NCBI RefSeq assembly: GCF_902459465.1
Contig: NC_047065.1
Location: 4,274,309 to 4,338,308, forward strand
Direction: 5' to 3'
DNA from: Asterias rubens
Taxonomy: Eukaryota > Echinodermata > Asteroidea > Forcipulatida > Asteriidae
DNA length: 64,000 bases
A program made the position numbers and the translations under genes. The notes under the pieces were generated by a model. It saw nothing but the letters and a program-made list of their open reading frames with translations, had not been told where the DNA came from and did not search any database. Of this stretch, positions 1 through 12,212 are shown in pieces; position 1 is the first letter of the stretch, and every line of letters starts with the position of its first letter.

Positions 1-3000
1 AATACTTGCTCAATCTAAACAAGTTTAGCACCATTGGATAGACATGATCAAGGGCTTTCCTCTCGTACCAAACTTAGTGTTGTGGGGATTTTCAAAGCGA
101 GGCTAGAGGTCAGGGAGTGGACCCTACACACACCCCAAAATTCGGGGAATTTAATGCATGATTTACACGGCGCGTGGTGATTAATGGGAAAAAATATATT
201 CATTGAAAAAAAAGCCCGGACTTATAAAAACTGCCAGCTATGCTCTTGAATAATTCTGGAACTAAAAATGCTAGAGAGACGCGGTTTGTACCTGAGTCAT
301 CCTGGCATGTCACTGCATCCGAATTTCAAAGTTTTAGAGCGGCTTCCATACTTCTTGATAACGAAAATGACAAGTAGGCGGCTGTGCTCCGAAGCTAACT
401 CAACAAGCCTCCTTATGGGATTTTGTGCACAGAAAAAATCACAAGTTACAACTGGTCAGTTCGACCCCAAATACTTGCTCAATCTAAACAAGTTTAGCAC
501 CATTGGATAGACATGATCAAGGGCTTTCCTCTCGTACCAAACTTAGTGTTGTGGGGATTTTCAAAGCGAGGCTAGAGGTCAGGGAGTGGACCCTACACAC
601 ACCCCAAAATTCGGGGAATTTAATGCATGATTTACACGGCGCGTGGTGATTAATGGGAAAAAATATATTCATTGAAAAAAAAGCCCGGACTTATAAAAAC
701 TGCCAGCTATGCTCTTGAATAATTCTGGAACTAAAAATGCTAGAGAGACGCGGTTTGTACCTGAGTCATCCTGGCATGTCACTGCATCCGAATTTCAAAG
801 TTTTAGAGCGGCTTCCATACTTCTTGATAACGAAAATGACAAGTAGGCGGCTGTGCTCCGAAGCTAACTCAACAAGCCTCCCTATGGGATTTTGTGCACA
901 GAAAAAATCACAAGTTACAACTGGTCAGTTCGACCCCAAATACTTGCTCAATCTAAACAAGTTTAGCACCATTGGATAGACATGATCAAGGGCTTTCCTC
1001 TCGTACCAAACTTAGTGTTGTGGGGATTTTCAAAGCGAGGCTAGAGGTCAGGGAGTGGACCCTACACACACCCCAAAATTCGGGGAATTTAATGCATGAT
1101 TTACACGGCGCGTGGTGATTAATGGAAAAAATATATTCATTGAAAAAAAAAGCCCGGACTTATAAAAACTGCCAGCTATGCTCTTGAATAATTCTGGAAC
1201 TAAAAATGCTAGAGAGACGCGGTTTGTACCTGAGTCATCCTGGCATGTCACTGCATCCGAATTTCAAAGTTTTAGAGCGGCTTCCATACTTCTTGATAAC
1301 GAAAATGACAAGTAGGCGGCTGTGCTCCGAAGCTAACTCAACAAGCCTCCCTATGGGATTTTGTGCACAGAAAAAATCACAAGTTACAACTGGTCAGTTC
1401 GACCCCAAATACTTGCTCAATCTAAACAAGTTTAGCACCATTGGATAGACATGATCAAGGGCTTTCCTCTCGTACCAAACTTAGTGTTGTGGGGATTTTC
1501 AAAGCGAGGCTAGAGGTCAGGGAGTGGACCCGACACACACCCCAAAATTCGGGGAATTTAATGCATGATTTACACGGCGCGTGGTGATTAATGGGAAAAA
1601 ATATATTCATTGAAAAAAAAAGCCCGGACTTATAAAAACTGCCAGCTATGCTCTTGAATAATTCTGGAACTAAAAATGCTAGAGAGACGCGGTTTGTACC
1701 TGAGTCATCCTGGCATGTCACTGCATCCGAATTTCAAAGTTTTAGAGCGGCTTCCATACTTCTTGTTAACGAAAATGACAAGTAGGCGGCTGTGCTCCGA
1801 AGCTAACTCAACAAGCCTCCCTATGGGATTTTGTGCACAGAAAAAATCACAAGTTACAACTGGTCAGTTCGACCCCAAATACTTGCTCAATCTAAACAAG
1901 TTTAGCACCATTGGATAGACATGATCAAGGGCTTTCCTCTCGTACCAAACTTAGTGTTGTGGGGATTTTCAAAGCGAGGCTAGAGGTCAGGGAGTGGACC
2001 CGACACACACCCCAAAATTCGGGGAATTTAATGCATGATTTACACGGCGCGTGGTGATTAATGGGAAAAAAATATATTCATTGAAAAAAAAAGCCCGGAC
2101 TTATAAAAACTGCCAGCTATGCTCTTGAATAATTCTGGAACTAAAAATGCTAGAGAGACGCGGTTTGTACCTGAGTCATCCTGGCATGTCACTGCATCCG
2201 AATTTCAAAGTTTTAGAGCGGCTTTCATACTTCTTGATAACGAAAATGACAAGTAGGCGGCTGTGCTCCGAAGCTAACTCAACAAGCCTCCCTATGGGAT
2301 TTTGTGCACAGAAAAAATCACAAGTTACAACTGGTCAGTTCGACCCCAAATACTTGCTCAATCTAAACAAGTTTAGCACCATTGGATAGACATGATCAAG
2401 GGCTTTCCTCTCGTACCAAACTTAGTGTTGTGGGGATTTTCAAAGCGAGGCTAGAGGTCAGGGAGTGGACCCGACACACACCCCAAAATTCGGGGAATTT
2501 AATGCATGATTTACACGGCGCGTGGTGATTAATGGGAAAAAATATATTCATTGAAAAAAAAGCCCGGACTTATAAAAACTGCCAGCTATGCTCTTGAATA
2601 ATTCTGGAACTAAAAATGCTAGAGAGACGCGGTTTGTACCTGAGTCATCCTGGCATGTCACTGCATCCGAATTTCAAAGTTTTAGAGCGGCTTCCATACT
2701 TCTTGATAACGAAAATGACAAGTAGGCGGCTGTGCTCCGAAGCTAACTCAACAAGCCTCCCTATGGGATTTTGTGCACAGAAAAAATCACAAGTTACAAC
2801 TGGTCAGTTCGACCCCAAATACTTGCTCAATCTAAACAAGTTTAGCACCATTGGATAGACATGATCAAGGGCTTTCCTCTCGTACCAAACTTAGTGTTGT
2901 GGGGATTTTCAAAGCGAGGCTAGAGGTCAGGGAGTGGACCCTACACACACCCCAAAATTCGGGGAATTTAATGCATGATTTACACGGCGCGTGGTGATTA

Positions 3001-5745
3001 ATGGGAAAAAATATATTCATTGAAAAAAAAGCCCGGACTTATAAAAACTGCCAGCTATGCTCTTGAATAATTCTGGAACTAAAAATGCTAGAGAGACGCG
3101 GTTTGTACCTGAGTCATCCTGGCATGTCACTGCATCCGAATTTCAAAGTTTTAGAGCGGCTTCCATACTTCTTGATAACGAAAATGACAAGTAGGCGGCT
3201 GTGCTCCGAAGCTAACTCAACAAGCCTCCCTATGGGATTTTGTGCACAGAAAAAATCACAAGTTACAACTGGTCAGTTCGACCCCAAATACTTGCTCAAT
3301 CTAAACAAGTTTAGCACCATTGGATAGACATGATCAAGGGCTTTCCTCTCGTACCAAACTTAGTGTTGTGGGGATTTTCAAAGCGAGGCTAGAGGTCAGG
3401 GAGTGGACCCGACACACACCCCAAAATTCGGGGAATTTAATGCATGATTTACACGGCGCGTGGTGATTAATGGGAAAAAATATATTCATTGAAAAAAAAG
3501 CCCGGACTTATAAAAACTGCCAGCTATGCTCTTGAATAATTCTGGAACTAAAAATGCTAGAGAGACGCGGTTTGTACCTGAGTCATCCTGGCATGTCACT
3601 GCATCCGAATTTCAAAGTTTTAGAGCGGCTTCCATACTTCTTGATAACGAAAATGACAAGTAGGCGGCTGTGCTCCGAAGCTAACTCAACAAGCCTCCCT
3701 ATGGGATTTTTTGAACAGAAAAAATCACAAGTTACAACTGGTCAATTCGACCTCCAATACTTGCTCAATCTAAACAAGTTTAGCACCATTGGATAGACAT
3801 GATCAAGGGCTTTCCTCTCGTACCAAACTTAGTGTTGTGGGGATTTTCAAAGCGAGGCTAGAGGTCAGGGAGTGGACCCGACACACACCCCAAAATTCGG
3901 GGAATTTAATGCATGATTTACACGGCGCGTGGTGATTAATGGGAAAAATATATTCATTGAAAAAAAAAGCCCGGACTTATAAAAACTTTCAGCTATGCTC
4001 TTGAATCATTCTGGAACTAAAAATGCTAGAGAGACGCGGTTTGTACCTGAGTCATCCTGGCATGTCACTGCATCCGAATTTCAAAGTTTTAGAGCGGCTT
4101 CCATACTTCTTGATAACGAAAATGACAAGTAGGCGGCTGTGCTCCGAAGCTAACTCAACAAGCCTCCCTATGGGATTTTGTGCACAGAAAAAATCACAAG
4201 TTACAACTGGTCAGTTCGACCCCAAATACTTGCTCAATCTAAACAAGTTTAGCACCATTGGATAGACATGATCAAGGGCTTTCCTCTCGTACCAAACTTA
4301 GTGTTGTGGGGATTTTCAAAGCGAGGCTAGAGGTCAGGGAGTGGACCCGACACACACCCCAAAATTCGGGGAATTTAATGCATGATTTACACGGCGCGTG
4401 GTGATTAATGGGAAAAAAATATATTCATTGAAAAAAAAAGCCCGGACTTATAAATACTGCCAGCTATGCTCTTGAATCATTCTGGAACTAAAAATGCTAG
4501 AGAGACGCGGTTTGTACCTGAGTCATCCTGGCATGTCACTGCATCCGAATTTCAAAGTTTTAGAGCGGCTTCCATACTTCTTGATAACGAAAATGACAAG
4601 GAGGCGGCTGTGCCCCGAAGCTAACTCAACAAGCCTCCCTATGGGATTTTGTGAACAGAAAAAATCACAAGTTACAACTGGTCAATTCGACCTCAAATAC
4701 TTGCTCAATCTAAACAAGTTTAGCACCATTGGATAGACATGATCAAGGGCTTTCCTCTCGTATCAAACTTAGTGTTGTGAGATTTTCAAAGCGAGGCTAG
4801 AGGTAAGGGAGTGGACCCGACACACACCCCAAAATTCGGGGAACTTAATGCATGATTTACACGGCGCGTGGTGATTAATGGGAAAAAATATGTTCATTGA
4901 AAAAAAAGCCGGACTTATAAAATCTGTCAGCTATGCTCTTGAATCTTTCTGGAACTAAAAATGCTAGAGAGACGCGGTTTGTACCTGAGTCACCCTGGCA
5001 TGTCACTGCATCCGAATTTCAAAGTTTTAGGGCGGCTTCCATACTTCTTGATAACGAAAATGACAAGAAGGCGGCTGTGCTCCGAAACGAACTCAACGAG
5101 CCTCCCTACGGGATTTTTGTGCACAGAGAAAATCAAAAGTACAACGGGTCAATTTGACCCAAAATCATTGCTCATTCTAAACAAGTTTAGCACCATTGGA
5201 TGGACAATTTCAAGGGCTTTACTCTCGTACACAAATTAGTGCTATTGGGATTTTCAAAGCGACGGTAGACGCCAGGGAGTAGACCCGACACACCCCATAA
5301 ATTTGGGACATTTAATGCATGACACACACACCATGTGGTAATTATTGGAGAAAACAAATATATGCGTTGAAAAAAAAGCCCGGACTTATAAAAACTTTCG
5401 GCTATGCTTTTGAATATTTCTGGAATTAAAAACGATAGAGAGACGCAGTTTGTACCTGCGTCATCCTGGCATGTCCCTGAATTCAAATTTCAAAGTTTTA
5501 GAGCGACTTCCAGACTTCTTGATACCTAAATTTAAAAGTAGGCGGCTGTGCTCCGAAACGAACTCAACAAGCCTCTCTACGGGATTTTTGTGCACAGAGA
5601 AAATCAAAAGTACAACGGGTAAATTTGACCCAAAATCATTGCTCAATCTAAACAAGTTTACCACCATTGGATGGACAATTTCAAGGGCTTTCCTCTCGTA
5701 CAAAAATTAGTGCTATGGGGATTTTCAAAGCGACGCTAGAGGCCA
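1..5745 (+). repeat. Tandem satellite array, about 470-bp unit, 11 complete or near-complete units plus a degenerate edge unit
   Basis: The same block recurs head to tail. A fixed internal ATG falls at 268, 737, 1206, 1676, 2147, 2616, 3085, 3554, 4023, 4494 and 4961, so the period is 467-471 bp, and a diverged unit follows at about 5430-5745. Length changes come mostly from A-run slippage. Units 1-9 are nearly identical by eye. Units 8 and 10 share private variants that unit 9 lacks, which suggests patchy gene conversion or unequal exchange. Divergence rises towards the right edge (units at 4961 and 5430), as expected for an array homogenised from the inside. Each full unit carries an 80-codon ORF on the plus strand. 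I do not call it a gene, because near-identical repeats preserve an ORF passively. The array continues beyond the left end of the window. Confidence 0.97.
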
Positions 5746-7450
5746 GAGGGAGCTATTTTCGGTCAATTTTGGGCAAGGTTGTCAGCTCATGGCAGCGAAA
5801 AATCTGGCGAAAATGGTCGGCATAACAAGTTCGCTGTGCACTTGACCATAACACCTGAACTTGGCATGTTAGAGAAAAAATGTGTGTACCTGCGTGTTGC
5901 TTGAATATTGCCGAGTCCGATGATCAAGTTCCGGGGAGCCCGCAACGAGTCCGTGGTGCTCAAAAAGACGTCCGAGCAAGCCTACTCAAAATGACGGGGT
6001 CGAATATTGCTACCCGGACGTCAACATTAGCCATTCTGGAGAGAAATTCAAAGTACAAAGGCTCTTATCACCCTCAAGAAATCACCCGATTCAGACATAC
6101 TATACACCACAGGAGAGCCCCAGTCGAGGGCTACAAGTTCATGTTTGTTTTGTGTATGTGGCACAAGTCTGCGCGACAAGGGCGGCAAAAGAGTAAATTG
6201 GCATGTTAGAGAAAAGAGTAAATTGGCATGTTAGAGAAAAGATAACAATGCCCAAAGTGTAAGTTTCTCTGGAAATAATGACAACACAAGGAGGCCTTTT
6301 TCATACCCAAGACAATTTTAAATTGGCACATACTATACACCACTGGAAAGCCCAAATCAAGGGCTACAATTCCATGGCTTTGTTGGATGTTTATGGGCTA
6401 GACCTAGCCGATGCAAGCCGACAATAGAGGGAGCTATTTTCGGTCAATTTTGGGCAAGGTTGTCAGCTCATGGCAGGGAAAAATGTGGCGAAAATGGTCG
6501 GCATAATAAGTTCGTTGTGCACTTGACCATAACTTCTGAACTTGGCATGCTAGAGAGAAAATTTGGGTACCTGTGTTTGGCTTGGATATTGCCGAGTCCG
6601 ATGATTAACTTCCGGGGAGCCCGCAACGAGTCCGTTTAGCTCAAAAAGACGTCCGACCAAGCCTACTCAAAATGACGGGGTCGAAGATTGCTATCCGGAC
6701 GTCAACATTAGCCATTCTTGAGAGAAATTCAAAGTATAAAGGCTCTAATCACCCTCAAGAAATTACCCGATCCACACATACTATACACCACTGGAGAGCC
6801 CCACTCAAAGGCCACAAATGTGTGTTTGTTTTACGTATGTGGCACAAGTCTGCGCGACAAGGGCGGCGAAAGAGCTACCCCTCACACAAAGGGACAAAAA
6901 TGCCCAAAGTGTAAGTTTCTCTGGAAATAATGACAACACACGGAGGACCTTTTTATACCCAAGACAATTTTAGATTGGCACATACTATACACCACCGGAG
7001 AGTCCTAATCAAGGGCTACAATTTCATATCTTTGTTTGATTTTGTGGCCTAGACCTAGCCGATGCAAGCCGACAATAGAGGAAGCTATTTACGGTCAATT
7101 TTGGGCAAGGTTGTCAGCTCATGCATGGCAGGGGAAAATGTGGCGAAAATGGTCGGCATAACAAGTTCGCTGTGCACTTGACCATAATTCCTGAACTTGG
7201 CATGCTAGAGAGAAATGTTGTGTACCTGTGTTTGGCTTGGATATTGCTGAGCCGGATGATTAACTTCCGGGGAGCCCGCAACGAGTCCGTGGTGCTAAAA
7301 AAGACGTCCGATCAAGCCTACTCAAAATGACGAGGTCGAAGATTGCTACCCGGACGTCAACATTAGCCAATCTGAAGAGAAATTCAAAGTACAAAGGCTC
7401 TATGACCCTCAAGAAATCGTCCGATCCAAACAACTAGAGGGCTACAAGTT
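5746..7450 (+). repeat. Second tandem array, three units of about 650-680 bp
   Basis: A block starting with GAGGGAGCTATTTTCGGTCA recurs at about 5746 and 6427, and slightly changed at 7078. Its internal landmarks are shared: a stretch on deciding 'CCGGGGAGCCCGCAACGAGT', a 'CTACCCGGACGTCAACATTAG' segment, and a 'TGGCACAAGTCTGCGCGACA' segment. The array abuts the 470-bp array directly. Its third unit runs back into a satellite-like monomer at about 7515. A small 25-bp direct duplication lies at about 6195-6240. No open reading frame spans the units and I recognise no protein domain. Confidence 0.85.
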
Positions 7451-7514
7451 CATGTGTGTTGTGTGTATTTGGCACAAGTCTGCGCGACAAGGGTGGCGAA
7501 AGAGCTACCCCTCA

Positions 7515-8010
7515 CCCCAAGTTTTGTGCACAGAGCTGTCGGAGAGAAAAACAAAATTCACAACGGGTAACTTCGATCTCAGTATCATGCTCAATCTTCA
7601 AAATTTTACCACCACCGGATTGCCATGTTCAAAGGCTTTCCTCTCGTACAAAACTTAATGCTCTGACGATTTTTAAGGCGGGGATAGATGCGACGGCGTG
7701 AGCAGGCACCCATTAGAAATTGACGTACACTGTGCGTGTCTACAATGTTTACAAACACATGGCGCAGTCTGGAATCCAACCAAAAATAATAGTCATTCAA
7801 AAATAGGCCCGGACAATTAAAAACTTTCAGCAATGCTCTGGAATAACTCTGAAACTAAAAATGCTAGAGAGATGCAGTTTGTACCTTAGTCATCCTAGCA
7901 TGTACCTGCATCAATTTTATAAAGGTTTAGGGCCACTTGCACACTTCTTGACAGCAAAAAGCTCAAGTATGCGGAGTTGCTCAGAAACGATTTCAGAAAC
8001 CTAATATTCT
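7515..8010 (+). repeat. Diverged relatives of the 470-bp satellite unit
   Basis: Segments such as 'TTTTGTGCACAGAG', 'TTTCCTCTCGTACAAAACTTA' at about 7640 and 'GCTAGAGAGATGCAGTTTGTACC' at about 7860 match the array unit in the same order. They are heavily mutated and incomplete, so this is one and a bit dispersed monomers rather than array. Confidence 0.8.
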
Positions 8011-8815
8011 ATATTAGACAGATTTGAGAGCCCCCAGAAGGTGTTTCAATGTACAAAAATGTTGCCAAATTGTGACCTGGGGGTTGTTGACTTCCAGCTT
8101 GATGTATGTTGGATGACTTAGGCCCTGAACTAAATGGTCCTCTTTGCTGAGAGGTGTAGGGACATTTTTCAAGGTTGATGTTCGGAAGTTTTTAAAATTA
8201 GACCTGTGAAGGGGTGTTTTTACTTGGAGGGAGAATAACTCGACGGGCCCAGGGACTCCCCATATAAAATTGACCAGAGAATAAAGATTTCAAGAATCTA
8301 TCAATAATTTTCCCTTTCAAGGCTGTAAGACTTTTAAGTATTTTTTTTGTATTTTTGAATTTAGCAATTTGCACTATGTGTTATGGGAGATTTTTTTGGT
8401 GGGTGGCACCCTTAACTTGTCGGTGTGTTTTATTCAGTTTGTCATAATTTTTACGTGAAAATGTGCAGTTATACACTTTGAACAACAGTCAAGATAGTGT
8501 ATACAATTTTTACCCGGCGAAAGTGCATTTTAACGTCAAAAACAAAATGAAATTTCCCCCTGAAACCGTACACAAATCTCTCATTGACATAACTACAAAG
8601 AACAAGCCGACTCTGCCAAAATTTTTCTAATAAAATTAGGTTGGTACTTTTTTACACTTAAAATATTTCAAAATTCAATATGGCCGCCATTTTGCATAAA
8701 AATAGGGGGAGGAAAATGTGGGCAAATTTTCAGGCAAATTAATTTGGTAAGAAACAAAACTAGGAATCTTGGTTAAAAATCTTGATCCAGCTGTTTACAA
8801 TGATATTCATTCAAA
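8010..8815. other. About 800 bp with no recognised gene or repeat
   Basis: AT-rich single-copy-looking DNA containing a 'GGCCGCCATTTTGC' segment at about 8682. I found no ORF of note, no exon-like segment with paired splice sites and no inverted repeat. It sits between two diverged satellite relatives, so it may be the interior of a larger decayed repeat. Confidence 0.5.
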
Positions 8816-8819
8816 AATT

Positions 8820-9175
8820 GGCCCGAAAAAAAATAAATATTTCAGCCATGCTCTGAAATAATTATGTAACTAAAAATGCTAAAGAGATGAAGTTTGTACC
8901 TGAGTCATCCTGGCATGTCCCTGCATCCGATTTTCAAAAGTATAGGGCGACTTATACACTTCATGATAACAAAAAGCTCCAGTAAGCGGGGTTGCTCAGA
9001 CACGATTTCAACAGCCTCCCTTATGGGAGTTTTGTGCACAGAGCTGTCTGACAAAAAAAAAAAGTTTCAACGGGTTAATTCGATCCCAATTTCATGCTCA
9101 ATCTTAACAATTTTCCCACAATCGGATCGCCATTTTCAAGGGCTTTCTTCTCGTATCAAAGATAAATTAATGACG
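8820..9175 (+). repeat. Dispersed, diverged satellite-unit relative with the unit ORF frame still open
   Basis: This copy keeps the order of the array unit: 'GCTAAAGAGATGAAGTTTGTACC', 'CTGAGTCATCCTGGCATGTCC', 'TTTTGTGCACAGAG', then 'GGCTTTCTTCTCGTATCAAA'. The reading frame corresponding to the array ORF stays open from about 8894 to 9301, well past the array stop codon. That is described further under findings. I do not call it a gene. Confidence 0.8.
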
Positions 9176-9457
9176 CATGAACTGTGTTTCGTCATCATCA
9201 AACCTTGTTTTTGGACAGAAATTAGTATATTTTTTCCGCAAACAAACAATAATCCTGTACTTCTTTCAATATTCTCAACACGGATCCTTAAAACAAATTA
9301 AAACAAAATTGATTCTTTAAACTCCAAACGCAAAGTTAAACTATTTTTCTTATCAAATATGAGATTTCGGACATAAATAGTCCAAGGGATGTTTTCAACC
9401 ATCATTATCATTAGACCGTGTAAGTTTTATGTAAATCTGTGATTCTGTAACGTTCCT

Positions 9458-9848
9458 TTAAAGGAACACGTTGCCTTGGATCGGTCGAGTTGGTCTTTGA
9501 AAAGCGTTTGTAACCGTCTGTTATAAAATGCAAATAAGTAGAAAGATGTTGTAAAAGTAGAAAACAATGATCTACACAAACATGCCTCGAAATTGCACGG
9601 TTTTCCTTTTACCTCGTCGACTAACACGGTCGGCCATTTATGGGAGTCAAATTTTTGACTCCCATAAATGGCCGACCGTGTTAGTTCGCACAGTTAATTG
9701 AAAAACACGCAATTTCGGGGCAAATTTGTGTGGATCATTGTATTCTACTTTTAAAACATCTTTCCAACCATATGCATTTTGAAAAAAACAGTTACAAACG
9801 CTTTTTTATAGACCAACTCGTTCGATCCAAGGCAACGTGTTCCTTTAA
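9458..9848. mobile_element. Long fold-back (inverted-repeat) element, about 390 bp
   Basis: The left end 'AAAGGAACACGTTGCCTTGGA' reappears inverted at the right end as 'CCAAGGCAACGTGTTCCTTT'. The arms pair along almost their whole length, to a tight centre at about 9650-9665 where 'GGGAGTCAAA' meets 'TTTGACTCCC'. The innermost 30-plus bases of the hairpin ('GGCCATTTATGGGAGTC' and its complement) are the best preserved. The element has no coding capacity. A half copy lies at 28852-29080. It is best described as a non-autonomous fold-back DNA element. Confidence 0.9.
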
Positions 9849-10204
9849 ACAGGATACTATTCTATACACAACAAAACAAGAGTTTCCAACAAGATTAGAT
9901 ACGAAAACAATGTGTTTTCACTAAGGCAGTAGCTGCCTCCTTTTCTAACAAAAATGAACCCGCCTTCGTATTAGAGAGAACAAGTCTGACCTAGTTAATT
10001 AATGTAAACACTGTTTAAAACAATTATCAGATACATACCAGTTATACCAGTATGCGTGATAAATAATAACAACAATAATAACATATAAAAATAAATATTA
10101 TAGAGAAAATTAATTTTGTTTTTGACCCATACAACGATGTGTGTTAGCATTGTAAACTCAGGATACTTTCCCGAGTCCCGTGAACAAAAATATCCCGTGA
10201 ACAA

Positions 10205-10292
10205 AATATCATGTTCCTCTGGTGGGATTCGAACCCGGGACCCCTGAAGTTCAAGAGCAGTGTATTGTCAACTAGGCTACCGACGTTGCCCG
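10205..10292 (-). mobile_element. tRNA-derived SINE head
   Basis: On the minus strand the segment reads like a tRNA, with an A-box-like 'GGTAGCCTAGTTGACAATAC' and a B-box 'GGGTTCGAATCCC'. The stem ends do not close into a clean acceptor arm, so I call it a tRNA-derived SINE promoter region, not a functional tRNA gene. Confidence 0.7.
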
Positions 10293-10624
10293 ATAAGTAG
10301 AGGAAGTTTGAGTCCTAATGTTTTGGCAGCGGGTAAGACAAAATGAACAATAAAGAAATTGAAGAATGCAAATTTAATCTGGTGGAAAAATATAAAAGGT
10401 TACGCTCCGGAAGTGTCAGGCATTCAGGCGCCGGTTCAGTTAATGGCACACACTGGCCCCTCCCCTTTGCCATATAGAACCCTTCAGGATTTGCATCCGA
10501 CCCAGAGCACATCCCCCCCTGCCTCGAACCCTAGCCACTACGCGGGCCCTGTCCCTTTAGGGGAGAAAACAAGGCAGATCCCAATCACACCGTCCCATCA
10601 GGGGCAGCAAAAAGCCTTGAATCT

Positions 10625-10722
10625 ATATTAGACACAGACGGTAATCGAACCCGGACCGGATGATCCGAGTTGCTGAGACAGTCCCAGCACCTTACGCACT
10701 GCGCTATTGTGTTGGTGCTTAA
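10625..10722 (-). mobile_element. tRNA-derived SINE head (second family)
   Basis: Minus-strand reading gives 'ATAGCGCAGTGCGTAAGGTG' (A-box-like) and 'CCGGGTTCGATTACC' (B-box-like) about 40 bases apart. The preceding segment (10390-10620) is GC-richer and probably the SINE body. It is not a canonical tRNA, because the acceptor stem does not pair. Confidence 0.6.
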
Positions 10723-10944
10723 AAACTGGTGTTTTCATGGTCATAATCAATTGACCGATTGAGCTCCGTGCCTCACGTGACAAAGTGGGTAAAATGTAAA
10801 CAAACACGGCGTACTGCATATAAACGTGCTACAAGAAGACACAATTACTGTTGCAATTTCTGGCTCAATAAAGACTCAATTCGAAGAGTATTCCGGAATT
10901 TGTCATATGAGACCTTACGGATATTGTTAGCACAAAAACTGTTA

Positions 10945-11065
10945 TTGATAGTTTAAAAAAATTGTGAGAAACGGCTCCCTCTGAAGAAAAACGTAGTTTT
11001 TGAGAAATAAGTAATTTCTCAGTAAAATATTTGAATTTATTTCGAGGTTTCACGCGTAAAAAAAA
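10945..11065 (-). mobile_element. MITE-A fragment
   Basis: 'TTGTGAGAAACGGCTCCCTCTG' followed by a segment on 'TTTTTGAGAAATAAGTAATTT' and 'TTTCGAGG' is the central-right part of MITE-A in reverse orientation. Both termini are missing. Confidence 0.7.
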
Positions 11066-11148
11066 CACATCTATATTAGTGAGAGAGAGACGGGTTGAAT
11101 TTGATTATCCCAATCTGAGTTTTATTCCCGACTTCATTAAATAAATTC

Positions 11149-11539
11149 TTAAAGGCACTGGACACTATTGGTAATTACTCAAAATATTTATTAGCATAAA
11201 ACCTTTCTTGGTGACGAGTATAAATGGGGAGAGGTTGATGGTATAAAACATTGTGAGAAACGGCTCACTCTGAAGTGCCATAGTTTTCGAGAAAGAAGTA
11301 ATTTTCCATGAATTTGATTTCGAGACCTCAGATTTAGAATTTGAGGTCTAGAAGTCAACCATCTATAAACGCACTCAACTTCGTGTGACAAGGGTGTTTT
11401 TTCTTTCATTATTATCTCGCAAGTTCGATGACCTATTGAGCTCATATTTTTACAGGTTTGTTAGTGTGTGCATATGTTGAGATACACCAAGTGAGAAGAT
11501 TGCTCTTTGACAATTACCAATAGTGTCCACTGCCTTTAA
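11149..11539 (-). mobile_element. MITE-A, full-length copy (reverse)
   Basis: The ends are 'TTAAAGGCACTGGACACTATT' and 'AATAGTGTCCACTGCCTTTAA', a terminal inverted repeat of about 25 bp. Inside lies the family's hallmark inner palindrome around 'GAGACCTCA...TGAGGTCT' and the 'AACGGCTCACTCTGAAGTGCC' segment. No ORF. The TTAA-like ends suggest TTAA or TA target-site duplication, but the copies are too decayed to be sure. Confidence 0.92.
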
Positions 11540-11800
11540 GGCGACTTCCACACTTGATGGCGCAAATGACAAGTATGCGTGCATGCTCTGAAACGTTCTC
11601 AACAGCCTCCCCCACGTTCTCAACAGCCTCCCCACACGGGAATTTCGTGCACAGATATGTCGCAGAGAAAATCAAACGTTAACATGGGGGTAAATTCTAC
11701 CCCAGTTTAATTCTCATTCTTAACAAGTTTTGCATCATTCGATGGCCATTTTAAATGTCTCTCTTCTCGTATAAAACTTAAATTTATGACGATTTTTATG
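11540..11800 (+). repeat. Dispersed satellite-unit relative (partial)
   Basis: 'GACAAGTATGCGTGCATGCTCTG', 'TTTCGTGCACAGA' and 'CTCTTCTCGTATAAAACTTAA' match the 470-bp unit in order. It abuts the right terminus of the preceding MITE-A copy, so the MITE may have inserted into this monomer. A 14-16 bp motif ('CGTTCTCAACAGCCTCCCC') is duplicated at about 11592-11632. Confidence 0.75.
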
Positions 11801-11939
11801 TCGGTGCCAGCGTCAAGGGAGTTGAGCTGCTACCCCTCCTAAATTGGCGCATAAACTGGTGGTATGGTCTAACAAACACACGGCACTGTAAAGAATAGGA
11901 CGACAGAAAAAAACTTACTGGAAAAATGGCCCCGGAGAA

Positions 11940-12212
11940 AATAATTCTTTCAGCTAAACTCTTCAATAACACTGGAACTAAAATTGATAGAGAGACGCAG
12001 TTTGTACCTGAGTCATCCTGGCATGTCCCTGCATTATAATTTTGCAGTTTTAGGGCAACCTTCCATACACTTCGTGATGGCGCAAATGACAAGTATGCGT
12101 GTATGCTCCGAAACGATTTCAACAGCCTCCCCAGGAGGAATTTTGTACACGGAACTATCGGAGAAAAAAATCCAGTTGAAACGGGTAAATTCGACCCCAG
12201 TTTAGCGTCAGA
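11940..12212 (+). repeat. Dispersed satellite-unit relative with open unit frame
   Basis: Begins with 'CTAAACTCTTCAATAACACTGG' and 'GAGAGACGCAGTTTGTACCTG', and runs to 'GGGTAAATTCGACCCCAGTTTA'. The frame corresponding to the array ORF is open for 73 codons from 11984. Substitutions relative to the array are many, so this is an old copy. Confidence 0.8.

Noticed and set aside
268..4736. Ten repeated 80-codon ORFs as protein-coding genes
   Set aside because: They lie in near-identical tandem units with no promoter, domain or splice signal. Conservation is explained by array homogenisation. Only the diverged copies give any hint of coding history.
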